A model generated the notes under the pieces. It was not told the origin of the DNA. It searched no databases and saw only the letters and a program-made list of their open reading frames with translations. A stretch of 64,000 nucleotides of DNA from Allobosea sp. 47.2.35 (GTDB lineage Bacteria; Pseudomonadota; Alphaproteobacteria; Rhizobiales; Beijerinckiaceae). A program made the position numbers and the translations under genes. Of the stretch, positions 44,262-52,727 are shown piece after piece; positions within the stretch are counted from its first letter, which is position 1; every line of letters starts with the position of its first letter. The DNA lies in the NCBI RefSeq assembly GCF_024655635.1, contig NZ_JANLGI010000016.1:1-64000 (forward strand), in the 5' to 3' direction.

Positions 44262-44800
44262 CCGTGCGCCCTCCCGCCGCCATGGCGCACGAGCAGGCGA
44301 TAGGCCGTGCCGGACGCGTCGAAATTGCCGGCCCATTCATGCTGGCGCTTGGCCAGTTCCGGAAAGAGGAAGACCGGCTCGCGGGCGAGCAGTGCGAACA
44401 GCACATCGCCGGGCTGCAGCGCCTCGAGTGCTTCAAGGATGCGCACCATCGGCTCCGGCGGTTCGAGATCGATCAGGTCGAGCTCCTCGACGGGGTCGCC
44501 CCAGAAGATGGCGGAGGGGCTGCTGCCCGTGGCGAGCCCGGCCTCGGCCTGCATCTCGGCGACAGGCGAAAACACGACTTCCCAGTCGCCGCCGTCGAGC
44601 GGGCGGTCACTGGCGGAGAAGCCGCGATTGGCCATCACCGAGAACAGCGGCACCGGCCGGAAGGGCGCGACGAGGCGCAGGGACTCGCCCGGCGCCAGCG
44701 CGCCGACGGCCTCCATGATCGCCTGGAACGGCTCCTCGCCGGCCAGCAGCATCGGGCGGACGTCAAGCTCGCGGATGGGCGATGGTTCCGGTGTGGACAT
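44258..44800 (-). CDS. Tandem DUF2249 protein
   Basis: 180 residues with two repeats of the DUF2249 fold: LDVRPMLLAGEEPFQAIMEA with PGESLRLVAPFRPVPLFSVM in the first, and DLEPPEPMVRILEALEALQP with GDVLFALLAREPVFLFPELA in the second. It is a small soluble family related in shape to SirA/TusA-like folds, though without their Cys here. It sits between DUF59 and a large membrane protein whose 3' end it overlaps by 38 bp. DUF2249 genes recur beside nir and nor in denitrifiers; function unknown. Confidence 0.8.
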   Translation of the reverse strand: MSTPEPSPIRELDVRPMLLAGEEPFQAIMEAVGALAPGESLRLVAPFRPVPLFSVMANRGFSASDRPLDGGDWEVVFSPVAEMQAEAGLATGSSPSAIFWGDPVEELDLIDLEPPEPMVRILEALEALQPGDVLFALLAREPVFLFPELAKRQHEWAGNFDASGTAYRLLVRHGGGRAHG

Positions 44801-46160
44801 GGTCCGGTCTCCTTTCCTCTGCCCGAGCGGCGAAGAGCCTGGGGCGTTCATGCGCCGGCGGCCGGTCGGCAGCCTTGATCTGCGACAAGCGGCGGATGTG
44901 GACCAGCTCGGCGGCGATGCCGATCGTTCCCGCCAGGCCGATCGCCATGCTCGATCGGAAGCCGCCGGTCGCCTCCATCGCGAGCGCCGCCGTTCCGAAC
45001 GCGACCCCTGCATAGTAGAGCAGGAACCACCAGCCGGTGCGCGGCATGGCGACGAGATCGCCGACGCGCGGCGCCGGGCCGCGCCCGAGCCGGGGCGCAT
45101 AGGTTTCGAGCCAGGTCATGAAGGAGACGATCTTCACGAGCTGCGCCAGCGTCAAGCCGCCAAGCCAGCCGAAGACGACGAGGAAGACGAGTGCCGCGAT
45201 CGAGCCGTCCCCGGCATGGGCCACGACGGCGACCGGCAGCAGCGCCAATCCAAGCGCGAGCGCCGCAAAGGCGGGAATGCTGGCGAGCATGTTGATCTCC
45301 AGCGCCTTGCGCCTGCGGGCGCTGTAAAGCGCGAGGATGCCCCGGCCGTAGAGGAGGCTGGCCAGGACGAGCATGATGAGCGCCGCTACGATCCAGGTGG
45401 CGCCGGGCTCGATGCCGGCGAAGGGGGCGGCGAGGCCCGCGAAGGCGAGGCCGAGCCCCAGGCTGGCCAACAGCAGCACCGGGCGCACCCCGCGTGCGGG
45501 CGGCTCCGGCGCCATCATGAACATGACGAAGAGGCGGTAGCTGACGCCGAAGGCGATCAGGCCGAGCCAGCCGCCCAGGCCGAGCAGGGCGTGGAAGGGC
45601 AGGCCGTCGGGAAGCAACGCGACGTGGCCGAGCCAGCCACCGCGTCCCGACAGGAGCGTGGTGAAGGCCGCGCCGCTCATCGCCGTGGCTGCGAGGCAGG
45701 CGAGGCCGACGAGGACGAAACGGGCGAACAAGGCGATGGGCCTCGCGTTCAGCAGCGTCGCGGCCAGCATCAGGCCGAGCAGGGTCAGGCCCGAGAGCAG
45801 CGCGGCGCCGCCCAGCGGCAGGAGGTCGAGCGGGGCGTCGATCCAGCCGGCCAGCGTGGCGAAGCCGGTGCTGAGCAGGATGAGGCCGGCGGCCAGCGCG
45901 GCCAGCACCGGCAGAGCGAGTTGGGGGAAGGCAAGCGGGCGGGAGACCAGAACCGGCACGAACTGCAGCAGCGCGCCGGCCATGGCGAGGCTGAGCCAGC
46001 CGACAGCCACGAGGTGGACGAGGACGAGTGTCGCGGGCTCCCCGAGGCCGGCGGCGGGATAGCCGATGCCGGCGACGGCGAGAGCCTCGGCCGCAAGCAG
46101 GAAGGCGAGCGCGGCCGCGAAGTAGCTCATCGTCCAGCGGGACAGCGATGCCATCGGCAT
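44763..46160 (-). CDS. Large membrane protein of unknown function in nir-nor region
   Basis: 465 residues, about 12 membrane helices. LVLVHLVAVGWLSLAMAGALLQFVPVL near residues 46-72 and PFHALLGLGGWLGLIAFGVSYRLFVM near 188-213 recall the histidine-bearing helices of heme-copper oxidase subunit I-like proteins: His49, His179 and His190 could be heme ligands. It lacks the full six-His set of true oxidases or NorB. The position between two DUF2249 genes suggests a membrane partner for them. An ATG two codons in is an alternative start. Confidence 0.75.
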   Translation of the reverse strand: MPMASLSRWTMSYFAAALAFLLAAEALAVAGIGYPAAGLGEPATLVLVHLVAVGWLSLAMAGALLQFVPVLVSRPLAFPQLALPVLAALAAGLILLSTGFATLAGWIDAPLDLLPLGGAALLSGLTLLGLMLAATLLNARPIALFARFVLVGLACLAATAMSGAAFTTLLSGRGGWLGHVALLPDGLPFHALLGLGGWLGLIAFGVSYRLFVMFMMAPEPPARGVRPVLLLASLGLGLAFAGLAAPFAGIEPGATWIVAALIMLVLASLLYGRGILALYSARRRKALEINMLASIPAFAALALGLALLPVAVVAHAGDGSIAALVFLVVFGWLGGLTLAQLVKIVSFMTWLETYAPRLGRGPAPRVGDLVAMPRTGWWFLLYYAGVAFGTAALAMEATGGFRSSMAIGLAGTIGIAAELVHIRRLSQIKAADRPPAHERPRLFAARAEERRPDHVHTGTIAHPRA

Positions 46161-46187
46161 GGCTGCGGTCTCCCGGATGCGAAGCGG

Positions 46188-46496
46188 TCAGTGACCGCAG
46201 GTGCAGGAATGGCCTTCGTCATGGCCGCCGCAATCGGCGGCATGTTCATCGCTGCCGGCTTCGTTGCGGCCGATCTCGACCTGCCAGATCTCCGGACCCT
46301 GGACGATGTAGCCCCAGGAATAGACGCCGGGATAACGCGCGTCGATCTGCCGGCGCAGCGGCGCGGGATCGTGATCGTTGACGATGCTGAAGGCATCGCC
46401 GGGGGAGAGCCGCTCCAGGATGCCGAAGATCGTGGCATGGCGCACGACCGGCGGAATCGTGCGCACGTCGAGCGGTTCGAGAGGCTGGATGGTCAT
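46188..46496 (-). CDS. DUF2249 protein with Cys/His-rich tail
   Basis: 102 residues. The DUF2249 domain (LDVRTIPPVVRHATIFGILE, SIVNDHDPAPLRRQIDARYP, WEVEIGR-like strand WQVEIGRNE) is followed by a tail with three Cys and five His in 21 residues, ending GHDEGHSCTCGH, likely to bind a metal. It follows an NnrR-type box by 69 bp and leads the membrane protein gene by 27 bp. Confidence 0.82.
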   Translation of the reverse strand: MTIQPLEPLDVRTIPPVVRHATIFGILERLSPGDAFSIVNDHDPAPLRRQIDARYPGVYSWGYIVQGPEIWQVEIGRNEAGSDEHAADCGGHDEGHSCTCGH

Positions 46497-46564
46497 GGTT
46501 CGGCTCCGGTTGCGGCCCCGATGCGGGCGGCTCTCCAGCCTAACGGAGCCCTCCCTGCGGCAAT

Positions 46565-46578
46565 TTGCCGAAGCGCAA
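46565..46578. promoter_or_regulatory. NnrR-type box upstream of DUF2249 unit
   Basis: TTGCCGAAGCGCAA differs from TTGCG-N4-CGCAA at one base. It lies 69 bp upstream of the DUF2249 start at 46496 and just after the 51-residue gene, so it drives 46496 leftward through the DUF59 gene. Confidence 0.68.
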
Positions 46579-46598
46579 ACTGCGCGCTTTTGGCGGCC

Positions 46599-46754
46599 TC
46601 ACTGTTCGAGGAAGAGCAGGACGGCGGTGGCGAGCGACATCATGACGGCGGCGGCGACGCCGCCTTTCTGGAGCACGCCCATCCGGTAGAGCAGCAGGGC
46701 CATCACGATGATCGCGGGCGTGGCGACGACGAGACCCATCTGAGCGTCGGTCAT
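46599..46754 (-). CDS. 51-residue membrane protein
   Basis: 51 residues, ATG at 46754 with GGAGAA nearby. Two hydrophobic helices, TPAIIVMALLLYRMGVLQKG and VAAAVMMSLATAVLLFLEQ. Not recognised. It lies between norD (175 bp upstream, past a large palindrome) and the NnrR-type box of the DUF2249 unit, so it may be the last gene of the nor transcript. Confidence 0.65.
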   Translation of the reverse strand: MTDAQMGLVVATPAIIVMALLLYRMGVLQKGGVAAAVMMSLATAVLLFLEQ

Positions 46755-46788
46755 GGCGTTCTCCTCAACGCTTGTCTTGACGTTCGAG

Positions 46789-46907
46789 CCCTCATCCTGA
46801 GGAGCAGCGGAAGGCTGCGTCTCGAAGGATGCTCCAGATGGTTCCGGAGCCTCCTGGAGCATCCTTCGAGACGCCATTTCTGGCGAAACGGCTCCTCAGG
46901 ACGAGGG
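46789..46907. repeat. 119-bp nested palindrome, dispersed-repeat type
   Basis: Two nested inverted repeats: an outer pair at 46789-46805 and 46891-46907 (CCCTCATCCTGAGGAGC, one mismatch) and an inner perfect 21-bp pair at 46817-46837 and 46854-46874. The outer arm also contains a small TCCTGAGGA palindrome. Elements of this look are scattered between genes in many alphaproteobacterial genomes. It may also act as a terminator after norD. No protein is encoded. Confidence 0.8.
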
Positions 46908-46928
46908 CTTGCTTTTGGCTTCGGGCAC

Positions 46929-48821
46929 TCAGGTGGCCAGCGCGCGGTAAATCGCCGGCAGGGCGGCCGGCAGGCGATCGAGCCGGGCGACCACGGCGTG
47001 GCCATTGCGGCCGAAGAGATGCGGGATGTAAGCGCGCGATTCCCGGTCGACGGTGACGGCGAAGACGCAGATGCCGGCGCGCCGCGCCTCGATCACCGCC
47101 ATGCGCGTATCCTCCATCGCGAAGCGGCCTTCGTAATGGTCGATGTCGTTGGGCTTGCCGTCGGTCAGGACGAGCAGGAGCTTGCGCCGATCGGGCCTCG
47201 CCTTCAGGCCGGCTGCGGCATGGCGGATCGCCGTGCCGATGCGCGTGTAGTAGCCGGGCTTCAGGGCGGCGATGCGCGCCTCCACCGCCGGTCCCATCGC
47301 TTCGTCGAAGCGCTTCACCGTCTCGATCCGCACCCAGTCGCGCCGGCGCGAGGTGAAGGTGAGGATCTCGTGGCGGTCGCCGCAGGCGGCCAGGCCATGG
47401 GCAAAGACGGTGAGCGCCTGCTTCTCGACATCGAGCACGCGCAGATCGTCGAACCAGGAATCGGTCGAGAGCGAGACGTCCATCAGCGTGGTCACGGCGA
47501 GGTCGTGCGCCTGCGGCCGGCTCGCCAGATGGATGCGGTCGCTGCCGGAGCCGCCGGCGGCGAGATCGGCCTGGCGGCGCACCACGGCGTCGAGGTCGAG
47601 ATCGGGGCCGTCGATCTGGCCTCGCTGCGGCTCGCGGAGCGGCCGCAAGGCCTCGAACTGCCGCCGCACTTGGCGCACCAGCGCGCGGGTCGCGGCATCC
47701 TGCACCGGCGGCACCAGCTCCTGCTGGGCCAAACCGGCAAGCACGCGGCAATGATCCTCACGATAGGAGGCGCTGCGGAAATCCCATTCCGGATAGGACA
47801 GGGCGCCGGCGATCGCCGTCTCGTCCATCGCCTCCGGGGGCAGGTCGAGATCGAAGCGGAAGCGCGAAGCCGGGCGGCCCTTGCGCTCGCTCAGGACCAT
47901 CTCGTCGAGCTCGTCGGCGGCTTCCGGGTCATGTTCCTCGCTGTCGTCGGAGGGACGGTCGACCGCGACCATCTCCGACATCGCCAGGATCTTCTCGAAG
48001 CGGTTGAGGATGAAGGGGCTGCGCTCGCGCCACTCTTCCGCCGTCTCGTCGCGGCTGGCGGTATAGGCCTTCATCTGCTCCTCGGCCCTCGTCGAAGCCG
48101 GCGGCGGCTGGTCCTCGTCGCGCCGGCGCGTGCGGGCGGGAGCGACCGCGCTCGCCAACGGCCAGAGCGGCACGCCGAGGGCCGGCAGATAGCGGGCCGG
48201 CGCAGCCATCGACCAAGCCGCGGACGAAAGGTCGACGTCGTCGCCCCGCAGCAGCGCGCAGATGAGCGCCTCCACTTTCGCCTCGGTCGCGGGCAGGCCC
48301 TGGCGGTGCCGGCCGGCCAGCGTCGCCTCGGCAAGCCGGCGGTAGACAGGGACCAAGCCGGCGAAGCTTTCGAGAACGGTCGAGACCAAAGCGCGTGCCG
48401 CCGCGATCAGGGCAAGGTCGCGCCGGAGCGGATCGCCCTGCGCCACCGGGGCGGGCGGCGCAGCCGACATGGCGGCAGCGAGCCAGACATACAGATCGCG
48501 ATTGAGGCTGCGCTCCGGGAAGAGGGCGATCTCGGCCGGAAGCTGCAGGCTGTCCGGCGTGCGGAGCGCCTGGACCAGCCGCTCCTCGCCGAGGCCGACG
48601 CGCTGACGCAGCCGCAGCCGGTGGGTGGCCGCGCGCCCGCGTGCCGGAACGATCCTGACGCCCGGCTCACCGCCGAAGCCGCGGAAGCAGACGGCCAGCG
48701 TCGACGTGATCGAGGACAATGCCACCGCAGCTTCGGGATGATGCGGCAAGCTGGCGGTATCGCCGACCAGCTTGTGCCAGAAGCGCCCGACCGTCTCTTC
48801 CATTTCCAGGAAGTCCAGCAT
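46929..48821 (-). CDS. norD: NorD, von Willebrand factor A domain NO-reductase accessory
   Basis: 630 residues. A long N-terminal helical part is followed by a VWA domain with MIDAS residues in TTLMDVSLSTDSW and VLTDGKPNDIDHYEG. NorD works with the MoxR-type ATPase NorQ to insert the non-heme iron of NO reductase. It follows norQ by 10 bp in the order norC-norB-norQ-norD. No transmembrane segment, so cytoplasmic. Confidence 0.93.
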   Translation of the reverse strand: MLDFLEMEETVGRFWHKLVGDTASLPHHPEAAVALSSITSTLAVCFRGFGGEPGVRIVPARGRAATHRLRLRQRVGLGEERLVQALRTPDSLQLPAEIALFPERSLNRDLYVWLAAAMSAAPPAPVAQGDPLRRDLALIAAARALVSTVLESFAGLVPVYRRLAEATLAGRHRQGLPATEAKVEALICALLRGDDVDLSSAAWSMAAPARYLPALGVPLWPLASAVAPARTRRRDEDQPPPASTRAEEQMKAYTASRDETAEEWRERSPFILNRFEKILAMSEMVAVDRPSDDSEEHDPEAADELDEMVLSERKGRPASRFRFDLDLPPEAMDETAIAGALSYPEWDFRSASYREDHCRVLAGLAQQELVPPVQDAATRALVRQVRRQFEALRPLREPQRGQIDGPDLDLDAVVRRQADLAAGGSGSDRIHLASRPQAHDLAVTTLMDVSLSTDSWFDDLRVLDVEKQALTVFAHGLAACGDRHEILTFTSRRRDWVRIETVKRFDEAMGPAVEARIAALKPGYYTRIGTAIRHAAAGLKARPDRRKLLLVLTDGKPNDIDHYEGRFAMEDTRMAVIEARRAGICVFAVTVDRESRAYIPHLFGRNGHAVVARLDRLPAALPAIYRALAT

Positions 48822-48831
48822 CGCGGCGCTC

Positions 48832-49656
48832 CTAGGCGAGGACGGCGCGGGCGATTTCGACCAGCCCCGCGCGGACTTCGGGTTCGTCTGTCAGCGGCTC
48901 GATGATCGCGGCCATCACGGCTTCCTGCCGAGGCAGGCCGGCGGCGATCAGGCTTGCGGCATAGACGAGGAGGCGGGTCGAGACGCCTTCCTCGATGTCC
49001 TGGCCCTTGAGCGTGCGCAGACGACGGGCGAGATCGACCAGCGGCGCGACCGCGGCCTCGTCGAGCCCGCTTTCCTGCGCGACGACCGCGATCTCCTGAT
49101 CGCGCGGCAGGAAGTCGAAGCTGATCGAGACGAAGCGCTGCCGGGTCGAGGGCTTCAGGTTCTTCAGAAGGTTCTGGTAGCCGGGGTTGTAGGAGACCGC
49201 GATCATGAAGGAGGGCGGGGCCGCGAGCAGCTCGCCGGTGCGCTCCAGCGGCAGGATGCGCCGGTCGTCGGTGAGCGGATGCAGCACCACCGCCACGTCC
49301 TTGCGGGCCTCGACGATCTCGTCGAGATAGCAGAGCCCGCCCTCGCGCACGGCCCGCGTCAGGGGGCCGTCGACCCAGACGGTCTCGCCGCCCTTGAGCA
49401 GGTGGCGGCCGGTGAGATCCGCAGCGGACAGGTCGTCATGGCAGGAGACCGTGAAGAGCGGCAGGCCGAGCCTGCCGGCCATGTGCGCGACGAAACGGGT
49501 CTTGCCCGATCCGGTCGGCCCCTTCAGCAGCAGCGGCAGGCGCCGCTCCCAGGCCTTCTCGAACAGGAAGAGCTCGTTGCCGGAGGCGGTGTAGGCGGGG
49601 ATGTCCGCGGGCGCAGGGATGGGCAGGCCGGCGGACGGCTTCTGGATCATGTTCAT
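48832..49656 (-). CDS. norQ: NorQ, MoxR-type AAA+ ATPase
   Basis: 274 residues, complete AAA+ module: Walker A LKGPTGSGKTRFVAHMAG, Walker B GGLCYLDEIVEARKD, sensor 1 SFMIAVSYNPGYQNLLK and the arginine finger region STRQRFVSISFDF. It acts with NorD to activate NorB. 69 bp separates it from norB. Confidence 0.95.
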   Translation of the reverse strand: MNMIQKPSAGLPIPAPADIPAYTASGNELFLFEKAWERRLPLLLKGPTGSGKTRFVAHMAGRLGLPLFTVSCHDDLSAADLTGRHLLKGGETVWVDGPLTRAVREGGLCYLDEIVEARKDVAVVLHPLTDDRRILPLERTGELLAAPPSFMIAVSYNPGYQNLLKNLKPSTRQRFVSISFDFLPRDQEIAVVAQESGLDEAAVAPLVDLARRLRTLKGQDIEEGVSTRLLVYAASLIAAGLPRQEAVMAAIIEPLTDEPEVRAGLVEIARAVLA

Positions 49657-49725
49657 GCTGGTGTCCTCACGCGGTGGTGCGGAAATGGAGGCCCGGCGGC
49701 GGGGGCGCCGCCGGGCGAAGGTCCG

Positions 49726-51087
49726 TCATTCGGCAGGCTGGGCGAGGCCGATCGGCTCGGCACTCCGCTCGCGGCCGGGCACCAGGACGGCCCAGGCGAA
49801 CATCAGCGCCGCGAGCACCACCGCGACCCCCGAGCCGAGCCGGATCCAGTAGAACAGGACAAGGTGCTCCTGGACCTCCATGAAGAACTGGCCCATCACG
49901 CGCTGGAGGTGGATCTGGACAACGCCCGCGAAGGTCAGGGCAAAGGTCATCACGATCATCGCCGAGCACATGAGCCAGAAGCTGACGATCGAGAGCCACT
50001 GGTTGTAGGGCGCGCGGCCCTTCAGCTCGGGGATCGCATAGGCCATCACGGCAAGGTTCAGCATCACATAGGCGCCGAAGAAGGCGAGGTGGCCGTGGGC
50101 GGCGGTGAGCTGCGTGCCGTGCGAGTAGTAGTTGACGAAGGATAGCGTGTTCAGGAAGCCCCAGATGCCGGCGCCGATGAAGGCCATGACCGAGCATCCG
50201 ACCGACCAGAGCAGGGCGGCGCGGTTGGGGTGGTTGCGGCCCGCCTTCCAGGTCATGTGCACCGTGAAGAGGATCATGGTGAAGAACGGCGCGACCTCGA
50301 GCGTCGAGAACAGCGAGCCGATCCACTGCCAGTATCCGGGCGCGCCGATCCAGTAATAGTGATGGCCGGTGCCGAGGATGCCGGAGAACAGGGCGAGTCC
50401 GACGATGACGTAGAGCCACTTCTCCACGACCTCGCGGTCGACGCCGTTGAGCTTGATCATCAGGAAGGCCAGGACGGAGGCCATGATCAGCTCCCAGACG
50501 CCTTCCACCCAGAGATGGATGACATACCACCAATACATCTTGTCGAGCGCAAGGTTGGCCGGGTTGTAGAAGGCGAAGAGGAAGAAGATCGCCAGGCCCC
50601 AGAGGCCGAAGAGCAGGATGTTGGTGACGGTGGTCTTGCGGCCCTTCAGCGAGGTCATGGTGATGTTGAACAGGAAGATCAGCACGACCACCACGATGCC
50701 GACCTTGATGATGAAAGGCTGCTCGAGGAATTCCCGCCCCTCATGGATGCGGAAGAGATAGCCGACGACGGCGATCGCGGCCGCGATGAAGAACAGCCAG
50801 AACTGCAAAACGGCGAGCTTGCGGCTGTAAAGTTCGGTCTGCGCCTCCTCGGGCAGCAGATAGTAGGTTGCGCCCATGAAGCCGAGCAGCAGCCAGACCA
50901 CCAGCGCATTGGTGTGGATCATGCGCACGATGTTGAAGGGCAGCAGCTCAGACAGCGTGTTCGGCAGCACGTAGATCAGGCCGGCGACCAGCCCGAAGGT
51001 GACCTGGGCGAGGAACAGCGTCAGCGCGCCGTAGAAATACAGCATCGCGACGTTCTGGGTCTGATATCTGGTCGTATTGTAGCCTGG
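49726..51087 (-). CDS. norB: NO reductase large subunit
   Basis: 453 residues from the ATG at 51087 (CAGGAGAGAG before it), which gives the conserved MPGYNTTRYQTQNVAMLYFY start; an ATG 12 codons earlier is less likely. About 12 helices. MIHTNALVVWLLLGFMGATYY, HLWVEGVWELIMASVLAFLM, GTGHHYYWIG and TAAHGHLAFFGAYVMLN supply the heme b, heme b3 and non-heme FeB histidines and the conserved Glu of VEGVWE. It reduces two NO to N2O in the inner membrane. Confidence 0.96.
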   Translation of the reverse strand, partial: PGYNTTRYQTQNVAMLYFYGALTLFLAQVTFGLVAGLIYVLPNTLSELLPFNIVRMIHTNALVVWLLLGFMGATYYLLPEEAQTELYSRKLAVLQFWLFFIAAAIAVVGYLFRIHEGREFLEQPFIIKVGIVVVVLIFLFNITMTSLKGRKTTVTNILLFGLWGLAIFFLFAFYNPANLALDKMYWWYVIHLWVEGVWELIMASVLAFLMIKLNGVDREVVEKWLYVIVGLALFSGILGTGHHYYWIGAPGYWQWIGSLFSTLEVAPFFTMILFTVHMTWKAGRNHPNRAALLWSVGCSVMAFIGAGIWGFLNTLSFVNYYSHGTQLTAAHGHLAFFGAYVMLNLAVMAYAIPELKGRAPYNQWLSIVSFWLMCSAMIVMTFALTFAGVVQIHLQRVMGQFFMEVQEHLVLFYWIRLGSGVAVVLAALMFAWAVLVPGRERSAEPIGLAQPAE

Positions 51088-51112
51088 CATGGCTCTCTCC
51101 TGTCGCGACATC

Positions 51113-51565
51113 TCAGCCGGCATCGTTGGGCGGCCAGTTCTGGGTCTTGATCCGGCTCGTCCATTCCAGGAAGTCGGCGAGATCGTTGAGTTCCTGCTCG
51201 GTCAGGTTGAACTGCGGCATCTGGCGCCGGCCCTCGATCCCTGTCGGCTGGGCCGCCATCCAGGCCTTCAGGCTCTCGCGGGCGCCGGCCGCGTCCTTGT
51301 CGCCGCCGTAGCGCTTCCAGACATTGCCCAGTTCCGGCGCGAAATAGGCACCTTCGCCCAGCAGCGTGTGGCAGTTGATGCAGGAATTGCGCTCCCAGAC
51401 ATGCTTGCCGCGGGCGACCGCGGGCGTCAGCGTCGACTCGTCGGTGGATTTCGTCCGCATGTACCAGTGGCTATGGGCTGTGAGCCCGACGAAGATGGCG
51501 AAGAAGAAGATCGATCCGCCGTAGAAGACATTTCGGGCTCCCGCCTTTGTCAGACGTTCGGCCAT
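51113..51565 (-). CDS. norC: NO reductase cytochrome c subunit
   Basis: 150 residues with one N-terminal membrane anchor (VFYGGSIFFFAIFVGLTAH) and a single heme c site, Cys62-X2-Cys65-His66 (SCINCHTLLGEGAYFAPELG); RRQMPQFNL supplies the axial Met. It feeds electrons from pseudoazurin or cytochrome c to NorB, 25 bp downstream. An NnrR-type box lies 109 bp upstream. Confidence 0.96.
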   Translation of the reverse strand: MAERLTKAGARNVFYGGSIFFFAIFVGLTAHSHWYMRTKSTDESTLTPAVARGKHVWERNSCINCHTLLGEGAYFAPELGNVWKRYGGDKDAAGARESLKAWMAAQPTGIEGRRQMPQFNLTEQELNDLADFLEWTSRIKTQNWPPNDAG

Positions 51566-51673
51566 GCGTGCACCCTTCCGTTGCGCCTTGTTGAGGCGAC
51601 GCCGGCACCGCCGGCTCTTGACCCGCCGCGCGGGCAGGGAAGACCGGTCTTATCGGCCGCGGCGCCCGGCCTC

Positions 51674-51687
51674 TTTGCGCTTCGGCA
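51674..51687. promoter_or_regulatory. NnrR-type box upstream of norC
   Basis: TTGCGCTTCGGCAA differs from the perfect dyad at one base and lies between norC and a Crp-Fnr regulator gene whose 3' end faces it. It is placed to activate norCBQD. Confidence 0.7.
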
Positions 51688-51754
51688 AACAATCCGCCGA
51701 CCCCTGGGGCCATCCATCCGGGTATGGCCGCGTCGCGTGGCGCAGCTTCGCCGA

Positions 51755-52465
51755 TCAGCGTGGTGCCGGGCCGGCTAAACGGGCCGTGGCGAGGTCGACT
51801 AGGGCCGGTACGCTCTGGACCAGCAGTTCCCGCCTGCCACCGCCGATGATGCCCTGCCGCTCCCAATTCGTGAGAATGCGGGATGCGCTGTGCAGGGTCG
51901 TTCCCGTGAGCGCGGCAATGTCCTGCCGCGTGATGGGGAAATCGACCCGAATGCCCTTCTCGTCCTGCCGCCCTGCCTGATCAATCAGGCGCAGGACAAG
52001 ATGGGCGATGCGGCGGGGAACATCGAGAGAGGCTATCTCGATGAGCCTGTCCTGAGTGACGGCCAGGCGGCGCTCTAGAACCCCCAACAGCCCGATCGCC
52101 AGGCCCGGCATGTCGTGCAGGAACCGGTTCCAGGTCTCGATGGGCCAGACGGCGAGCAGGCAGTCGCGCTGGGCGATAGCGGTGGTGGTCTGCCGGCTAC
52201 CTTGCGTTCCGCCAGCGGGCCCGAAAGGCTCGCCCGGGTGAGCGATCCGCAGGATGACGCCGCCGCGGTGCCTACTGGCTCGCGAGAGCTTCACATGCCC
52301 GGACAGGATCAGGAAGAACTCGCCGACCGGCGCTCCTTCGGAAAACGCGCGCTCACCTTTCGCAAGATGCTGCAATGACGCCGCTGACGCGATGGCACGT
52401 CGCTCGGCATCGGACAGCGCCGCAAAGATCGGCAACCTTCTCAGATTCTGGGGAGTGAGTGTCAT
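51755..52465 (-). CDS. Second Crp-Fnr family regulator, NnrR/Dnr type
   Basis: 236 residues. The same layout as the regulator at 40190: an effector domain (GERAFSEGAPVGEFFLILSG) without an Fnr-type Cys cluster and helix-turn-helix ITRQDIAALTGTTLHSASRI with recognition helix TTLHSASR (Val to Ala relative to the other copy). It lies upstream of norC in the same direction and faces away from nap. Likely NO- or redox-responsive; the two copies may divide the nir/nor and nap promoters. Confidence 0.82.
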   Translation of the reverse strand: MTLTPQNLRRLPIFAALSDAERRAIASAASLQHLAKGERAFSEGAPVGEFFLILSGHVKLSRASRHRGGVILRIAHPGEPFGPAGGTQGSRQTTTAIAQRDCLLAVWPIETWNRFLHDMPGLAIGLLGVLERRLAVTQDRLIEIASLDVPRRIAHLVLRLIDQAGRQDEKGIRVDFPITRQDIAALTGTTLHSASRILTNWERQGIIGGGRRELLVQSVPALVDLATARLAGPAPR

Positions 52466-52590
52466 GACCGCGTGAAGGGGATGTCCGGAATCGCCAGGGG
52501 CGGCCGGATGCCGAGGGCAACCAAGGCGGGCTTTCCGTGTTTCGGAACGCTGCCCGTGATCTCAGCTAGTCGATCCAGAATCAGGCATGT

Positions 52591-52604
52591 TTGCGCTGCA
52601 GCAA
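52591..52604. promoter_or_regulatory. NnrR-type box, distal to nap
   Basis: TTGCGCTGCAGCAA, inside the longer dyad GTTTGC-N6-GCAAAC. It lies 126 bp from the Crp-Fnr regulator start and 271 bp from napE, so it better fits control of the regulator. Confidence 0.62.
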
Positions 52605-52727
52605 ACTCGGCGGTCGAAAGCTGCGCTAGGAAAAGCTTTGCGTCGCTCGTCTGTCGGGCAGGCTACCGCAGCACAGATCGTGGCGGGAGAGGGGCGCCGC
52701 GGTTTCGAAGGATTCGAACGGTTCAGT

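Noticed and set aside
44307-48905. A 1532-codon open frame on the + strand across the DUF2249 and nor genes
   Set aside because: It lies antisense to well-recognised norD and DUF2249 genes, has low-complexity Arg/Gly/Ala/Asp content and no domain; it is a by-product of high GC codon usage.
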